A stretch of DNA of 20,548 bases from the NCBI GenBank assembly GCA_937982385.1, contig CALJMC010000068.1, positions 1-20,548 of the forward strand, written 5' to 3'. Below the pieces are notes generated by a model, which saw only the letters and a list, made by a program, of their open reading frames with translations, had not been told where the DNA came from and ran no database searches. Both the position numbers and the translations under genes were made by a program. This DNA is from an uncultured Rickettsiales bacterium. Lineage in GTDB: Bacteria > Pseudomonadota > Alphaproteobacteria > Rickettsiales > UBA998. Positions 6,615-14,954 of this stretch are shown here, one piece after another. Numbering within the stretch: the first letter of the stretch is position 1; each line of letters starts with the position of its first letter.

Positions 6615-8552
6615 ATGGCTCAATCTCTTCTCTCAATGCTAGCACCAGCACCCACTCAGGATGGCGCGCAGAACAAAGCAACGTCTGTGAATGCAGCATC
6701 TAAGAATGATGCATCAGGCGATGAGAATATAGCCAACGAATTCCGTATGCTGCTTGCTGATAATGCCGGCATAAAGGTGCTCCCTGCGTCTATAGAGACA
6801 GTTGAGATTGTTATCGATATTCCCGCTGAAGAGCTCATAACCATTGCCCTACCCACACCGGAAGACACATGGCTGCGAGTGAATGGTGATGAAGTGGTTG
6901 CGGCACCTCTTGAGGGCATCGCACACGAAGCAGCTATTGAACAGATTGAACTCGGGGCCGTGGTCATCGCCACTCCAAAACCAATACTCATAGAAGAAGG
7001 ATATGTTCAGGAAGCACCATTATCTGCTGAAGCGCTCATTGCCATTCATACCGGCGAGAAAATATTGGTGGAAGCACCACGTACTGTGCTTGCAGATGAC
7101 GTATTACCAAGTGAATATCTCTCATCAGCATTAACCAACACAACACCCTCAAAAACAGCCCAAAGCGCACCTATCATTCAAGCCAGCAGCTTGGAAGAAG
7201 TAGAGCAAGCGATCGCGCAGCTCATGCCAACCATTGATAAGGGCTCTATACAAAAAACAGACGCAGCTATTGCCACTAAAGCAACGACAGCGATGGACAG
7301 CATTGCCGCAGCATTGTTACCATCTGACGCGAACACGCCTAAGCAGCTTACTGCTGGAGGCGCAACAATCGCTGCTTCTGAGCTAGAAACAATAATGGAT
7401 CAACGCATCAGCGAGGGCAAACCGGTTCCTGCAATACACATCACCGCTGATGGTGGAGTTATATTACCGGGTGGCGTTGAATTAACTGCGGAGGAAGTCG
7501 CCTCTTACCGCGATAATGGCGGTATCCCATCAGAATTATTCGATGTAGAGCAGGTGATTAATGACATGATTTCCGAGGAAGTTTCAAGTGCCAAACCATC
7601 TGACAATGCCGTCAAAATACAAGACACAGTCGCACCTGCAACGGCACATATTACAAATATTGAGCCAGCCGAAGCTGACATTACGCTCGCACGTGGCGAG
7701 AATATGAATGCAACGCGCACTGCTCCAACGGCTGCCGCTGCACAAACGGCAGCCCCCATCACACAAACAGCACGCCCTCGCGGTGAAACAACGCTTGATA
7801 ATGTGCGCGACCAGCTCGACAAAATCGTGGCAAATCAATCAACAGCGCCAGACACCGCGACTAACAAAAGCAATGTTGCAGATACTCTACTTCAACGCAG
7901 CGAACGCTTTAGTCAAATCATTCAAAATGCACAAATGGGCGTGATCGATGAGTTACTACCTACGCCGCAAGCGGCAGTAGCCCCCAAAGCAACCGGCGCT
8001 GAACTCGCCGCCGAATTCTCCCAAACCGCTGACACATCACTTATGATTGGTAGCGAAGGCGATGAACTCTCATCAAGCCGTGAAGCACGACGCCCCGATT
8101 TCTTACAAGCACGTCAGCAACAAATGCCTGCTGAAAACCCTGTTGATCAGGTGAAGGTGCAGATCAAACAAGCCATTTCAACAGGACGTGATGAAATTCG
8201 TATCCGCTTGCACCCAATGGAACTTGGCTTGGTCGATGTAAAACTAGATATTGCAGCCGATGGTCGCGTGCAAGTGACAGTATTGGCAGATAACCGTGAA
8301 ACACTTGATACCCTTCAACGTGATGCAAAAGCATTAGCTGAGGCACTTGCAGAAGCAGGCTTAGAGGCTGACACAGGATCCATGCAATTCTCCATGAGTC
8401 AAGACGGAGAAGATGGTTCTGAGGCACAAGCACAGCGTGATGCAAAAAATGTAGACTTACCAGAAGATCGTGCTGAGGAAGATACATTCCAGCCCGGCAT
8501 ATTAGCAGAACAAGAATGGACAGTCTCAGAGGGACTGGACATCAAAGCATAA
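6615..8552 (+). CDS. fliK: Flagellar hook-length control protein FliK
   Basis: FliK is secreted through the flagellar export apparatus, measures hook length and switches export from hook to filament proteins. The 645-residue product has a long, low-complexity, Ala/Thr/Glu-rich N-terminal region typical of the ruler part, and a conserved C-terminal Flg_hook domain at about 510-600, recognised by EIRIRLHPMELGLVDVKL followed by GRVQVTVLADNRETLDTL. An acidic tail ends the protein. The ATG at 6615 has GAAAGG 6 bases upstream and an excellent sigma-54 promoter at 6550. flgD follows after 30 bases, so the two are probably co-transcribed. The N-terminal part varies between species; the C-terminal domain carries the assignment. 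Confidence 0.9.
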   Translation: MAQSLLSMLAPAPTQDGAQNKATSVNAASKNDASGDENIANEFRMLLADNAGIKVLPASIETVEIVIDIPAEELITIALPTPEDTWLRVNGDEVVAAPLEGIAHEAAIEQIELGAVVIATPKPILIEEGYVQEAPLSAEALIAIHTGEKILVEAPRTVLADDVLPSEYLSSALTNTTPSKTAQSAPIIQASSLEEVEQAIAQLMPTIDKGSIQKTDAAIATKATTAMDSIAAALLPSDANTPKQLTAGGATIAASELETIMDQRISEGKPVPAIHITADGGVILPGGVELTAEEVASYRDNGGIPSELFDVEQVINDMISEEVSSAKPSDNAVKIQDTVAPATAHITNIEPAEADITLARGENMNATRTAPTAAAAQTAAPITQTARPRGETTLDNVRDQLDKIVANQSTAPDTATNKSNVADTLLQRSERFSQIIQNAQMGVIDELLPTPQAAVAPKATGAELAAEFSQTADTSLMIGSEGDELSSSREARRPDFLQARQQQMPAENPVDQVKVQIKQAISTGRDEIRIRLHPMELGLVDVKLDIAADGRVQVTVLADNRETLDTLQRDAKALAEALAEAGLEADTGSMQFSMSQDGEDGSEAQAQRDAKNVDLPEDRAEEDTFQPGILAEQEWTVSEGLDIKA

Positions 8553-8582
8553 CAAGAGACATACAGAAAGAAGGATAATAAC

Positions 8583-9281
8583 ATGGTAGATTTTTTAGGC
8601 TCAGCAGATGTCGCAAGCTCGATAGAGCAATCCATTAACCCCTCAAGTGCAGAGATAGGTCAACAGCAACTCGCGGGGGATTTCCAACAGTTTCTAACAT
8701 TGCTCACCACGCAGCTGCAAAATCAGGATCCAACAGAACCACTGGATACCAATGAATTCACCAATCAGCTAGTATTGTTTGCCAGTGTAGAACAACAGCT
8801 TGCCTCCAACTTAAACTTGGAAGAACTGGTGAACATTCAGAAAAATAATGGCAGCATTGATGCCAGCGTCAATTATATCGGACGCTATATCGAGACCGAA
8901 GGCAATGCGGGCGTATTAGAAAACGGTGCAGCAGGATTCATTTATGAGCTCGAGCGCTCTGCTGATGATGTAGATGTGAGCATCCTAGACAGCTCGGGAC
9001 GCGTGATGTTTAGCGGCCAAGGCAGTGCGAATGTTGGAAAAAATGTTGTCGTATGGGATGGCATCAACAGCACCACTGGTGAAACCGCAGACCCTGGCAC
9101 CTATTATATCAGCGTCGCCGCAACAGATTCTCAAGGGCTCAATATTGACGCCACCACCTATACTACCGGTCGCGTGACAGCCGTTGAATTAAACGCAACA
9201 GGTCAGATCACACTAGAAGTGGGAGACTTGGATGTTTTCGCTGAGGACGTGACAGCGATTAGAGAAGGGTCAACTATCTAA
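8583..9281 (+). CDS. flgD: Flagellar hook capping (scaffold) protein FlgD
   Basis: FlgD forms the cap at the tip of the growing hook, where FlgE subunits are added. The 232-residue protein has the conserved N-terminal block FLTLLTTQLQNQDPTEPLDT followed by EFTNQLVLFASVEQQ (about 37-75), then the mixed Tudor/Ig-like C-terminal region with VVWDGINSTTGETADPGTYY, which matches the usual WDG...G..P.G.Y motif. Length is normal. AAGGA at 8571-8575 lies 7 bases before the ATG. It sits 30 bases after fliK and 145 bases before flgE, the normal partner that it polymerises. Confidence 0.95.
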   Translation: MVDFLGSADVASSIEQSINPSSAEIGQQQLAGDFQQFLTLLTTQLQNQDPTEPLDTNEFTNQLVLFASVEQQLASNLNLEELVNIQKNNGSIDASVNYIGRYIETEGNAGVLENGAAGFIYELERSADDVDVSILDSSGRVMFSGQGSANVGKNVVVWDGINSTTGETADPGTYYISVAATDSQGLNIDATTYTTGRVTAVELNATGQITLEVGDLDVFAEDVTAIREGSTI

Positions 9282-9313
9282 AATACGTATTAAATGCCAT
9301 CTACATTCCTAAA

Positions 9314-9329
9314 TGGCACGGTTATTGAA
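9314..9329 (+). promoter_or_regulatory. Sigma-54 type (-24/-12) promoter of flgE
   Basis: TGGCACGGTTATTGAA has the perfect -24 block TGGCACG, a purine next, and TTGA at the -12 position with correct spacing; only the C of TTGC is changed. Expected start near 9340, giving an 85-90 base leader. Its position before the hook gene and in a fliX cluster supports it. Confidence 0.65.
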
Positions 9330-9347
9330 TAGTATAAACCACCAAAC

Positions 9348-9391
9348 CCCCGTTGCAAAAAGCAACATAACCCCGTTGCACGCAGCAACAC
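9348..9391 (+). repeat. Two tandem small hairpins in the flgE leader
   Basis: A unit of about 23 bases occurs twice: CCCC followed by GTTGC-loop-GCAAC. Stems are at 9352-9356/9362-9366 (loop AAAAA) and 9375-9379/9385-9389 (loop ACGCA). They lie just downstream of the expected sigma-54 start point. They could be activator (FlbD) sites, which in Caulobacter flagellar promoters can lie downstream of the start, or RNA structures controlling flgE translation. Confidence 0.6.
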
Positions 9392-9426
9392 ACAATAGAA
9401 GAAGCATTTAAGCTTAGGAGGACATT

Positions 9427-12243
9427 ATGTCATTATATGGAGCACTATTTACAGGCGTATCAGGTCTAGGAGCCCAAGGGCAAAAGATTGGTATTATCTC
9501 AGATAATATCGCGAACGCTAACACCATTGGATATAAACAAGCAGAAGCAAATTTTGAAACACTTGTGGTCACACAAAGTGGATCTCAGACTTACTCACCA
9601 GGTGGTGTACGCGCCACAGCACGTTATGCTGTCGGTGTGCAAGGGCTTCTCTCTTCAACCTCCGTATCAACCGATGTCGCGATTTCTGGCAATGGCATGT
9701 TTGTTGTAAATAGTGATTCAGATGGCTCAGGTCAGGCACTCTACACACGTGCAGGGTCATTCAGAGAAGATGAAAGCGGAAACTTCCAAAATGCTGCTGG
9801 ATTCTATTTGCAAGGATGGCCGCTTAGCCGTGAAGGTTTGCGCCCAGGTGAACCTGGTAATTCAAACACCACACCTGCTGCCAATATTGACAGTTTAGAA
9901 ACCGTGAATGTTTCCTCGACAACAGGTGTTGCAGCCGCAACAACGAGTGTTGAACTAGGTATTAATTTACGTGCAAGTGAAGATGTCTTCCCTGGCTCAG
10001 GTACTAGCATTGTAATGGATGGCTTTTCTGAAAGTAACTTCGGAATTTCATCTGATGAAATTCTTGCACCCGATGAGTTCTCACTTACTGACCCTTCTTA
10101 TGCGCTCTCTACACCCAATGGCATTGCACGTGGTGATCAGATGACCGCAACTACAGGATCAGGCCTTGTTTATGATTATGAATATGGTGGTTTTAGTATT
10201 GGTCGTCAGGTCATTGCATCAGGTCCAGCCAATATGGGTGACAACTTAGTCGATCTATCAGCAAATACCATCCCTGCTGGTGATTTGACCATAGCAAACG
10301 GTTCGAATGTCGTCACTATTGATGCCACTGCGCATGGCTTAGTCACGGGTGATAGTGTTCGGATGGAAATCGTAACATTCTCCGGCGCAAGCAATATTCC
10401 CCTAGATGAAGTCAATGGTGAACAAGTGATTACGGTAATAGACGCAAATACATTCAGCTATACCGTGCCAACCACTGCAGCTGTTGCACATTCCAATGCA
10501 GCAGGTACATGGACAGACAGATTATTCACAGGTAACGTGCTTGATGCGAACACCACAACACAGGCGTTCTTTGTAGATACGGATTTGAATAACTACACCG
10601 AAATCTCACGAACCTTTACCATTACAACGCAAACACTTGGCACAACAACCTTCTCTTATACTCAGGGTTCACCTCAATCGTCTGCGGGTCAATTTAACAA
10701 CCTCGACAACCTAGCAACAACGATTGATTTTGTAGATGGTCTCTCAGCTCGAGTTGTTGAAGGACGTTTAATGATCGGCGCAACAGATGCGAGCGAAGAA
10801 GTAACCTTTGCCAATGGTGACGTAAGCGGCACCGCATCGCTTCGTGGAATTGACTGGATTGAAGAACTTGGCGTAGCAGATATTGGAGCTGGCGCACGCC
10901 GCTTCTCAACCCTCGCTGGTTTGGCAGAAATCGTCAATGAAGACCAAGGTGTAACCGCAGTTGTCGCCGATCCAACTGGCGCCTCAACGCTTGAATTACG
11001 TGTGGATGATCCACTCGACACAATTCAATTCACTGATTTCCTCAGCACTCCCCTCGCTCTAGGACCAAACCCATTGGAAATCACGGCTCGATCAGCTGTG
11101 ACTGGCCCGGGTGTCGTAACCATCCAAGTAGTACATAATGGTCATGGCTATAGTGCAGGTGGCAATATTTCACTCTCAGGTCTCATTGATGCAGGTGGCG
11201 TATCTGCCGCACAAATCAATGCATTCCATAGTGTTACTAATGTGATTGACGCCAACACATTCCAAGTTGAGATTGCAGTCGCAGATACGTCATTAGTAAC
11301 GGTTGGTGCAGTAAATGGTGGCATCACAGGTGAAATTCAACAAACGAACCAAGGTAGTTTGCTCGCTGAATTTGGAATGGCACCTTCCCTAAATGGCGGT
11401 ACATATACGCGCGGTGACTCGGGCGTCCTAGGGCCAGAATATGATGCATCAGGTGTCAATGGTCAAAATATTGCCTCAGGTGACATTGATGCGCAATTCA
11501 GCACCACCACACGTATTTATGACGCACTCGGCACCGCGCATGATGTACGTACCAGCTTTATCAAAATCGACACTAATGAGTGGGCAGTTGAAGTCTATTC
11601 CGTTGATCCAAGCGAAGTGAGTACTGGTCTTGTCGATGGTCAGATTGCAGTCGGTACGATTATCTTTAACGGTGATGGTAGCTTAAGAGAAATCAGCAGC
11701 TCATTGACAGATGACATCAATGTAAACTGGACCAATGGTGCAGAAGCGAGCAACATTGCACTTGACCTTGGTACAGCTGGACTTCCATCAGGCACAGTTG
11801 GTGCTACCGTGATTGGTGACATTGACGGACTTACACAGTTTGACTCTGATGAATATAACGATATCTTCGTGCGTCAGAATGGTGCAGCAATCGGTGAACT
11901 CGTTAGTGTTACCATTGATGATGAAGGTTTCGTCGTAGCCAGTTATGACAATGGTGAGAGCCAAGCCATCTATCAACTTCCAATGGCTGACTTCGCCAAT
12001 GTTGATGGCCTGACACCAATTTCTGGTAATGTCTATGCCGAATCACGTGAATCTGGAGACCTCTTCCTCCGTGAAGCGGGCCAAGGTGGCACAGGTGAAT
12101 TCGTATCCAGTGCACTTGAACAATCCAATGTCGATTTAGCTGCACAGCTCACTGATATGATTGTGGCGCAGCGTGCTTACCAAGCCAACACCCGAGTAAT
12201 TTCAACATCAGATGAACTACTCGAGCAGCTGAATCAGATTTAA
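9427..12243 (+). CDS. flgE: Flagellar hook protein FlgE, unusually long
   Basis: FlgE polymerises into the flexible hook joining basal body and filament. N-terminal rod-type motif: LYGALFTGVSGLGAQGQKIG then ISDNIANANTIGYK (residues 3-37). C-terminal motif: SNVDLAAQLTDMIVAQRAYQ then ANTRVISTSDELLEQL, needed for the coiled core. A FlaE-type domain is visible at about 685-790 (TTTRIYDALGTAHDVRTSF). At 938 residues it is about twice the common hook length; the extra mass lies in the exposed middle, which includes two related segments at about 287-370 and 547-640, both with an HG...G motif and ending V-I-D-A-N-T-F. These resemble beta-rich repeats found in surface and phage-fibre proteins. AGGAGG at 9416-9421 gives a strong RBS. 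A terminator follows. Confidence 0.93.
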   Translation: MSLYGALFTGVSGLGAQGQKIGIISDNIANANTIGYKQAEANFETLVVTQSGSQTYSPGGVRATARYAVGVQGLLSSTSVSTDVAISGNGMFVVNSDSDGSGQALYTRAGSFREDESGNFQNAAGFYLQGWPLSREGLRPGEPGNSNTTPAANIDSLETVNVSSTTGVAAATTSVELGINLRASEDVFPGSGTSIVMDGFSESNFGISSDEILAPDEFSLTDPSYALSTPNGIARGDQMTATTGSGLVYDYEYGGFSIGRQVIASGPANMGDNLVDLSANTIPAGDLTIANGSNVVTIDATAHGLVTGDSVRMEIVTFSGASNIPLDEVNGEQVITVIDANTFSYTVPTTAAVAHSNAAGTWTDRLFTGNVLDANTTTQAFFVDTDLNNYTEISRTFTITTQTLGTTTFSYTQGSPQSSAGQFNNLDNLATTIDFVDGLSARVVEGRLMIGATDASEEVTFANGDVSGTASLRGIDWIEELGVADIGAGARRFSTLAGLAEIVNEDQGVTAVVADPTGASTLELRVDDPLDTIQFTDFLSTPLALGPNPLEITARSAVTGPGVVTIQVVHNGHGYSAGGNISLSGLIDAGGVSAAQINAFHSVTNVIDANTFQVEIAVADTSLVTVGAVNGGITGEIQQTNQGSLLAEFGMAPSLNGGTYTRGDSGVLGPEYDASGVNGQNIASGDIDAQFSTTTRIYDALGTAHDVRTSFIKIDTNEWAVEVYSVDPSEVSTGLVDGQIAVGTIIFNGDGSLREISSSLTDDINVNWTNGAEASNIALDLGTAGLPSGTVGATVIGDIDGLTQFDSDEYNDIFVRQNGAAIGELVSVTIDDEGFVVASYDNGESQAIYQLPMADFANVDGLTPISGNVYAESRESGDLFLREAGQGGTGEFVSSALEQSNVDLAAQLTDMIVAQRAYQANTRVISTSDELLEQLNQI

Positions 12244-12294
12244 CCCTATATGATATAGGTTAGCCTATGTCTCACTTTCTAACTCCTCCCCTTG

Positions 12295-12329
12295 CCCGGT
12301 TGCATTTTTCATGTAGCCGGGTCTTTTTT
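12295..12329 (+). terminator. Rho-independent terminator after flgE
   Basis: An 11-bp stem (CCCGGTTGCAT / ATGTAGCCGGG, with G-U pairs) closes a TTTTC loop at 12306-12310 and is followed by TCTTTTTT (12322-12329). It ends the flagellar transcript 52 bases after the flgE stop. Confidence 0.9.
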
Positions 12330-12370
12330 GGTGCATTGCAGCAAAACCAATTATTAATTATCGTTTAACA

Positions 12371-12399
12371 TTGACATCAACCCGCTCTAAGTCTAGGCT
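12371..12399 (+). promoter_or_regulatory. Sigma-70 type promoter before the gene at 12467
   Basis: A perfect -35 TTGACA (12371-12376) is followed after 17 bases by TAGGCT (12394-12399), a weaker -10. It lies just after the flgE terminator and would give a leader of about 60 bases. A five-codon reading frame with its own stop (ATG at 12446, TAA ending 12460) sits in the leader just before the gene. Confidence 0.6.
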
Positions 12400-12466
12400 G
12401 AAGCTCAATCGGGAAGTATAAATCCGAAATATAAACATCATTTCTATGGAGCATGGTTAAGTTCAC

Positions 12467-12799
12467 ATGACTTACAACCATAAATTATTAAGTAAATTCA
12501 ATCTAATTGGTGATTCTGCATTGATGACCGACAGCGTAACTGCTGAGGAAATCGATCAAATGATGTCCAATCCAGATTATCTGCGCCAATCTTCTTCGCT
12601 CATCAATGATGCGCTGAAGAAAGGGTTTGATGTGCTTCAACTCGCAGATGGTAACATTGTGATGACAGGTGTCAAAACAGTTGTCTATCAATATCAATGG
12701 GATGAAGAACAGCAGAAACTCACTAAGGTCACTGCCAAAGACGCAAAAAATAAATTATCTGCTCCCAAAATTGATGAGCCAGAAGACGAAGACGCGTAG
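12467..12799 (+). CDS. Small conserved-looking protein of unknown function
   Basis: This 110-residue cytoplasmic protein has no signal peptide. Its middle reads SLINDALKKGFDVLQLADGN then IVMTGVKTVVYQYQWDEEQQ, followed by a Lys-rich and then an acidic tail. The layout (a helix, a short beta hairpin with D-G-N, and Y-x-W-D) faintly resembles DUF2671-type proteins of Rickettsiales; I cannot confirm this. It is a single gene with its own promoter between the flgE terminator and a convergent operon. The RBS is weak (GGAG ends 15 bases before the ATG), so the start may be wrong or translation may depend on the short frame in the leader. Confidence 0.6.
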   Translation: MTYNHKLLSKFNLIGDSALMTDSVTAEEIDQMMSNPDYLRQSSSLINDALKKGFDVLQLADGNIVMTGVKTVVYQYQWDEEQQKLTKVTAKDAKNKLSAPKIDEPEDEDA

Positions 12800-12832
12800 A
12801 TACTGCCCTCCTATTCACAAAAAACACTTCAC

Positions 12833-13636
12833 CTACTTATTCAGCGCTCCACCTATGTGCAGCATCTCTTGCTTAACGGCTAAACCCGTCTTATCATCCG
12901 TTTCCACATAAAGTGCGCAGACCGTCGCCTCACCCATCGCGGGGGCTAAACGTGTACGTTTCATCTTTTGTGTAAAACGTGTAAGCGGCGCCTCTGGGTC
13001 AAACCCAATCACGGAGTTATAGTCTCCGCACATGCCTGTGTCCGTCTGATAGGCTGTACCCTTTGGCATAATCCTCGCATCTGCGGTCGGCACATGGGTA
13101 TGACTCCCCACCACCATACTAACGCGCCCATCTAAAAACTGACCAAATGCCATTTTCTCTGAAGTGGCTTCAGCATGCACATCAACAATAATCGCATCGA
13201 CATTCACGCCTAATTTCACACCGTCCAACGCCGCATCAACAGCAGCAAACGGACAGTCCAAATATTCATTGTGAAAAACTTGCCCCAAAATATGAATCAC
13301 CATAATCACCTTCCCGCTTGGTAAGCGGTGTTTCACAACCCCACTACCAGGCGTACGTGGCGGAAAATTATGAGGGCGCAACAAACGTGGCTCTGATGCG
13401 ATATAGCCGATAATATCTTTTTGATCCCAAATATGATCACCACCGGTGATAACATCCGTACCCGCTGCAAACAAATCCTCACAGATAGATTTATTCACTC
13501 CAAAGCCAGATGCCGCATTATCTGCATTCACCACCACCGCATCTAGCCCGCGCTCTTTGCGAAGTTTTGGTACGGTCTCTAGCACTGCTTCACGCCCTGA
13601 ACGTCCAACGATATCTCCACAAAAGAGTAATTTCAT
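12833..13636 (-). CDS. TIGR00282/YmdB-family metallophosphoesterase
   Basis: This 267-residue enzyme belongs to the YmdB-like calcineurin-type phosphoesterases; some members hydrolyse 2',3'- or 3',5'-cyclic nucleotides. Visible motifs: GDIVGRSGRE with metal ligand D8, VVNADNAASG (D39, N40), GGDHIWD (D67, H68), DVHAEATSEKMA, and GSHTHVPTADARI with two ligand histidines; MCGDYNSVIG ends the core. Many relatives have GEN and GNH where this has ADN and GDH; from memory, GDH is frequent in alphaproteobacteria, so activity is still expected. It is the last gene of an operon and overlaps the upstream cyclo-ligase by 4 bp (ATGA). Its cellular substrate is not known. Confidence 0.88.
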   Translation of the reverse strand: MKLLFCGDIVGRSGREAVLETVPKLRKERGLDAVVVNADNAASGFGVNKSICEDLFAAGTDVITGGDHIWDQKDIIGYIASEPRLLRPHNFPPRTPGSGVVKHRLPSGKVIMVIHILGQVFHNEYLDCPFAAVDAALDGVKLGVNVDAIIVDVHAEATSEKMAFGQFLDGRVSMVVGSHTHVPTADARIMPKGTAYQTDTGMCGDYNSVIGFDPEAPLTRFTQKMKRTRLAPAMGEATVCALYVETDDKTGLAVKQEMLHIGGALNK

Positions 13637-14199
13637 ATAATAAGCACTTTTTCATCTGTTACAACGGAGTGCAGTCTTACATCATGAAGCTCATTTGGCA
13701 AGCCCTCATCCCAGCACTGCCACGCATAGCCCAAGCCAATTAATAGCGGAGAATGCCCCTCATCATGCAGTGCGGCAATCGCTTTGTCATAAAAGCCACC
13801 GCCATAACCCAAGCGATACCCAGACTCATCAAACGCGACCAATGGCAATAATATGATATCTGGCACACACCGCGTAGCACTTTTAGAAGGTGCGGGAATA
13901 TTATAACGTCCGTTTTCCAATTCTGACGGCGCCCCATGCCACTGCCTAAACGACATCTGATTCACACTATTAATACGAGGGAGCGCAACAATACCACGCT
14001 CCAAACGTGATTGCATATAAGCCTCAGCAGAAATCTCGTTCTTTACAGGAATATAGCCTGCAATCACTTTTCCGCTCGCTTGCTCAGCCAGATAGCCATC
14101 AAGCTGTGCGCATAACTCAGCGCTAGCATGTATCACTTGATCACTTGTATGTAATATGCGTTCAGCCAACATACCAATTCGAATCGTCGCTTTATCCAT
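13633..14199 (-). CDS. 5-formyltetrahydrofolate cyclo-ligase
   Basis: The enzyme converts 5-formyl-THF to 5,10-methenyl-THF using ATP, recycling a storage form of folate. The 188-residue product has the family signature RLGYGGGFYDKAIA (129-142) in the ATP/phosphate loop, DIILLPLVAFDESG just before it, and GYIPVKNEIS (48-57), the folate-side motif. Length fits. The N-terminal basic helix is less typical than usual (KATIRIGMLAER). The start codon shares a base with the stop of the upstream ogt gene (TAATG), and the gene overlaps the phosphoesterase by 4 bp, so the three are translationally coupled. Also known as ygfA/fau or MTHFS. Confidence 0.9.
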   Translation of the reverse strand: MDKATIRIGMLAERILHTSDQVIHASAELCAQLDGYLAEQASGKVIAGYIPVKNEISAEAYMQSRLERGIVALPRINSVNQMSFRQWHGAPSELENGRYNIPAPSKSATRCVPDIILLPLVAFDESGYRLGYGGGFYDKAIAALHDEGHSPLLIGLGYAWQCWDEGLPNELHDVRLHSVVTDEKVLII

Positions 14200-14738
14200 T
14201 AGGCAGCTTTCTCCATCTGTGTTGGCTTCTCCAATGCAAGCAATGCACGCTTATAAGGCACCCCCCACGCAAAACCACCAAGCCCTCCACCTTTACCCAC
14301 CACACGATGGCACGCCACAATCAGCGGCACAGGATTAGTCGCACAGCCAGACGCCGCCGCACGAAACGCCTTCACATTGCCCGCACGTTCGGCAAGTTCA
14401 CTATACGTCACCGTTTCACCAAAAGGAATATCTGCAATCGCTTGCCAGACTTTTTGCCTAAACGGGCTGCCAGACATCACAATATTCACCGACCATTGCG
14501 TCAATGCACCATTCAAAAATGCTTTAATGTCATCTGTTGCTGTGTTCGGCGCATCATCACGCACCCAATGTGGCTCCACCACCTCGGACACATCATCATG
14601 AAATGGACGAATCGCCACCACCCCTTGCGCACAGCAAGCAACCATAAGCGGTTGGCTAGCATCCAATGTATTTTCAACAACACTATAGGTAATATCAAGC
14701 GCAGCATAGTCTACTGCTGAAAGAAATGTAATCTTCAT
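14199..14738 (-). CDS. ogt: Methylated-DNA--protein-cysteine S-methyltransferase
   Basis: This is a suicide DNA-repair protein that transfers the alkyl group from O6-alkylguanine to its own cysteine. The 179-residue product has the C-terminal domain motifs SPFRQKVWQAIADIPFGETV then TYSELA (recognition helix region), the arginine-finger segment VKAFRAAASGCATNPVP, and the active site LIVACHRVVG with Cys143. The usual P-C-H-R is A-C-H-R here; the catalytic Cys and His are intact. The frame extends to a TTG at 14759, but the ATG at 14738 has AAGGAGA 5 bases upstream and is clearly preferred. It is the first gene of the operon with the cyclo-ligase and phosphoesterase. Confidence 0.9.
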   Translation of the reverse strand: MKITFLSAVDYAALDITYSVVENTLDASQPLMVACCAQGVVAIRPFHDDVSEVVEPHWVRDDAPNTATDDIKAFLNGALTQWSVNIVMSGSPFRQKVWQAIADIPFGETVTYSELAERAGNVKAFRAAASGCATNPVPLIVACHRVVGKGGGLGGFAWGVPYKRALLALEKPTQMEKAA

Positions 14739-14790
14739 TTTAGTCTCCTTTATCGGCAACTATAGGAACCTCTGTACAACCCTCACCCAC

Positions 14791-14875
14791 TTTGTCATCC
14801 CGTGCTACGACACGGGATCCACCTTGCTGCACTATAGATAAAAGATGGATCCTGAATCAAGTTCAGGATGACAAA
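14791..14875. repeat. Palindromic repeat element (GTCATCC...GGATGAC type)
   Basis: An 85-base element has perfect 10-base inverted ends, TTTGTCATCC and GGATGACAAA. Inside are two hairpins, CCCGTG/CACGGG (14799-14816) and CCTGAA/TTCAGG (14851-14867), and an inverted pair GGATCCA / TGGATCC (14815-14821, 14846-14852). Very similar palindromes are scattered through intergenic regions of many alphaproteobacterial genomes, probably as non-autonomous mobile repeats. It occupies most of the ogt upstream gap. I see only one copy in this window. Confidence 0.85.
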
Positions 14876-14954
14876 CTATAGTAAGTAATCGGTTTTGCAG
14901 AGATTTCTATGACCCTGTATTCCTACTAGAAGTGCTGAGCATTGTCATCAAATC

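Noticed and set aside
14145..14720. 191-codon plus-strand frame opposite ogt
   Set aside because: Antisense shadow of ogt; His/Arg/Thr-rich composition typical of reversed coding sequence.
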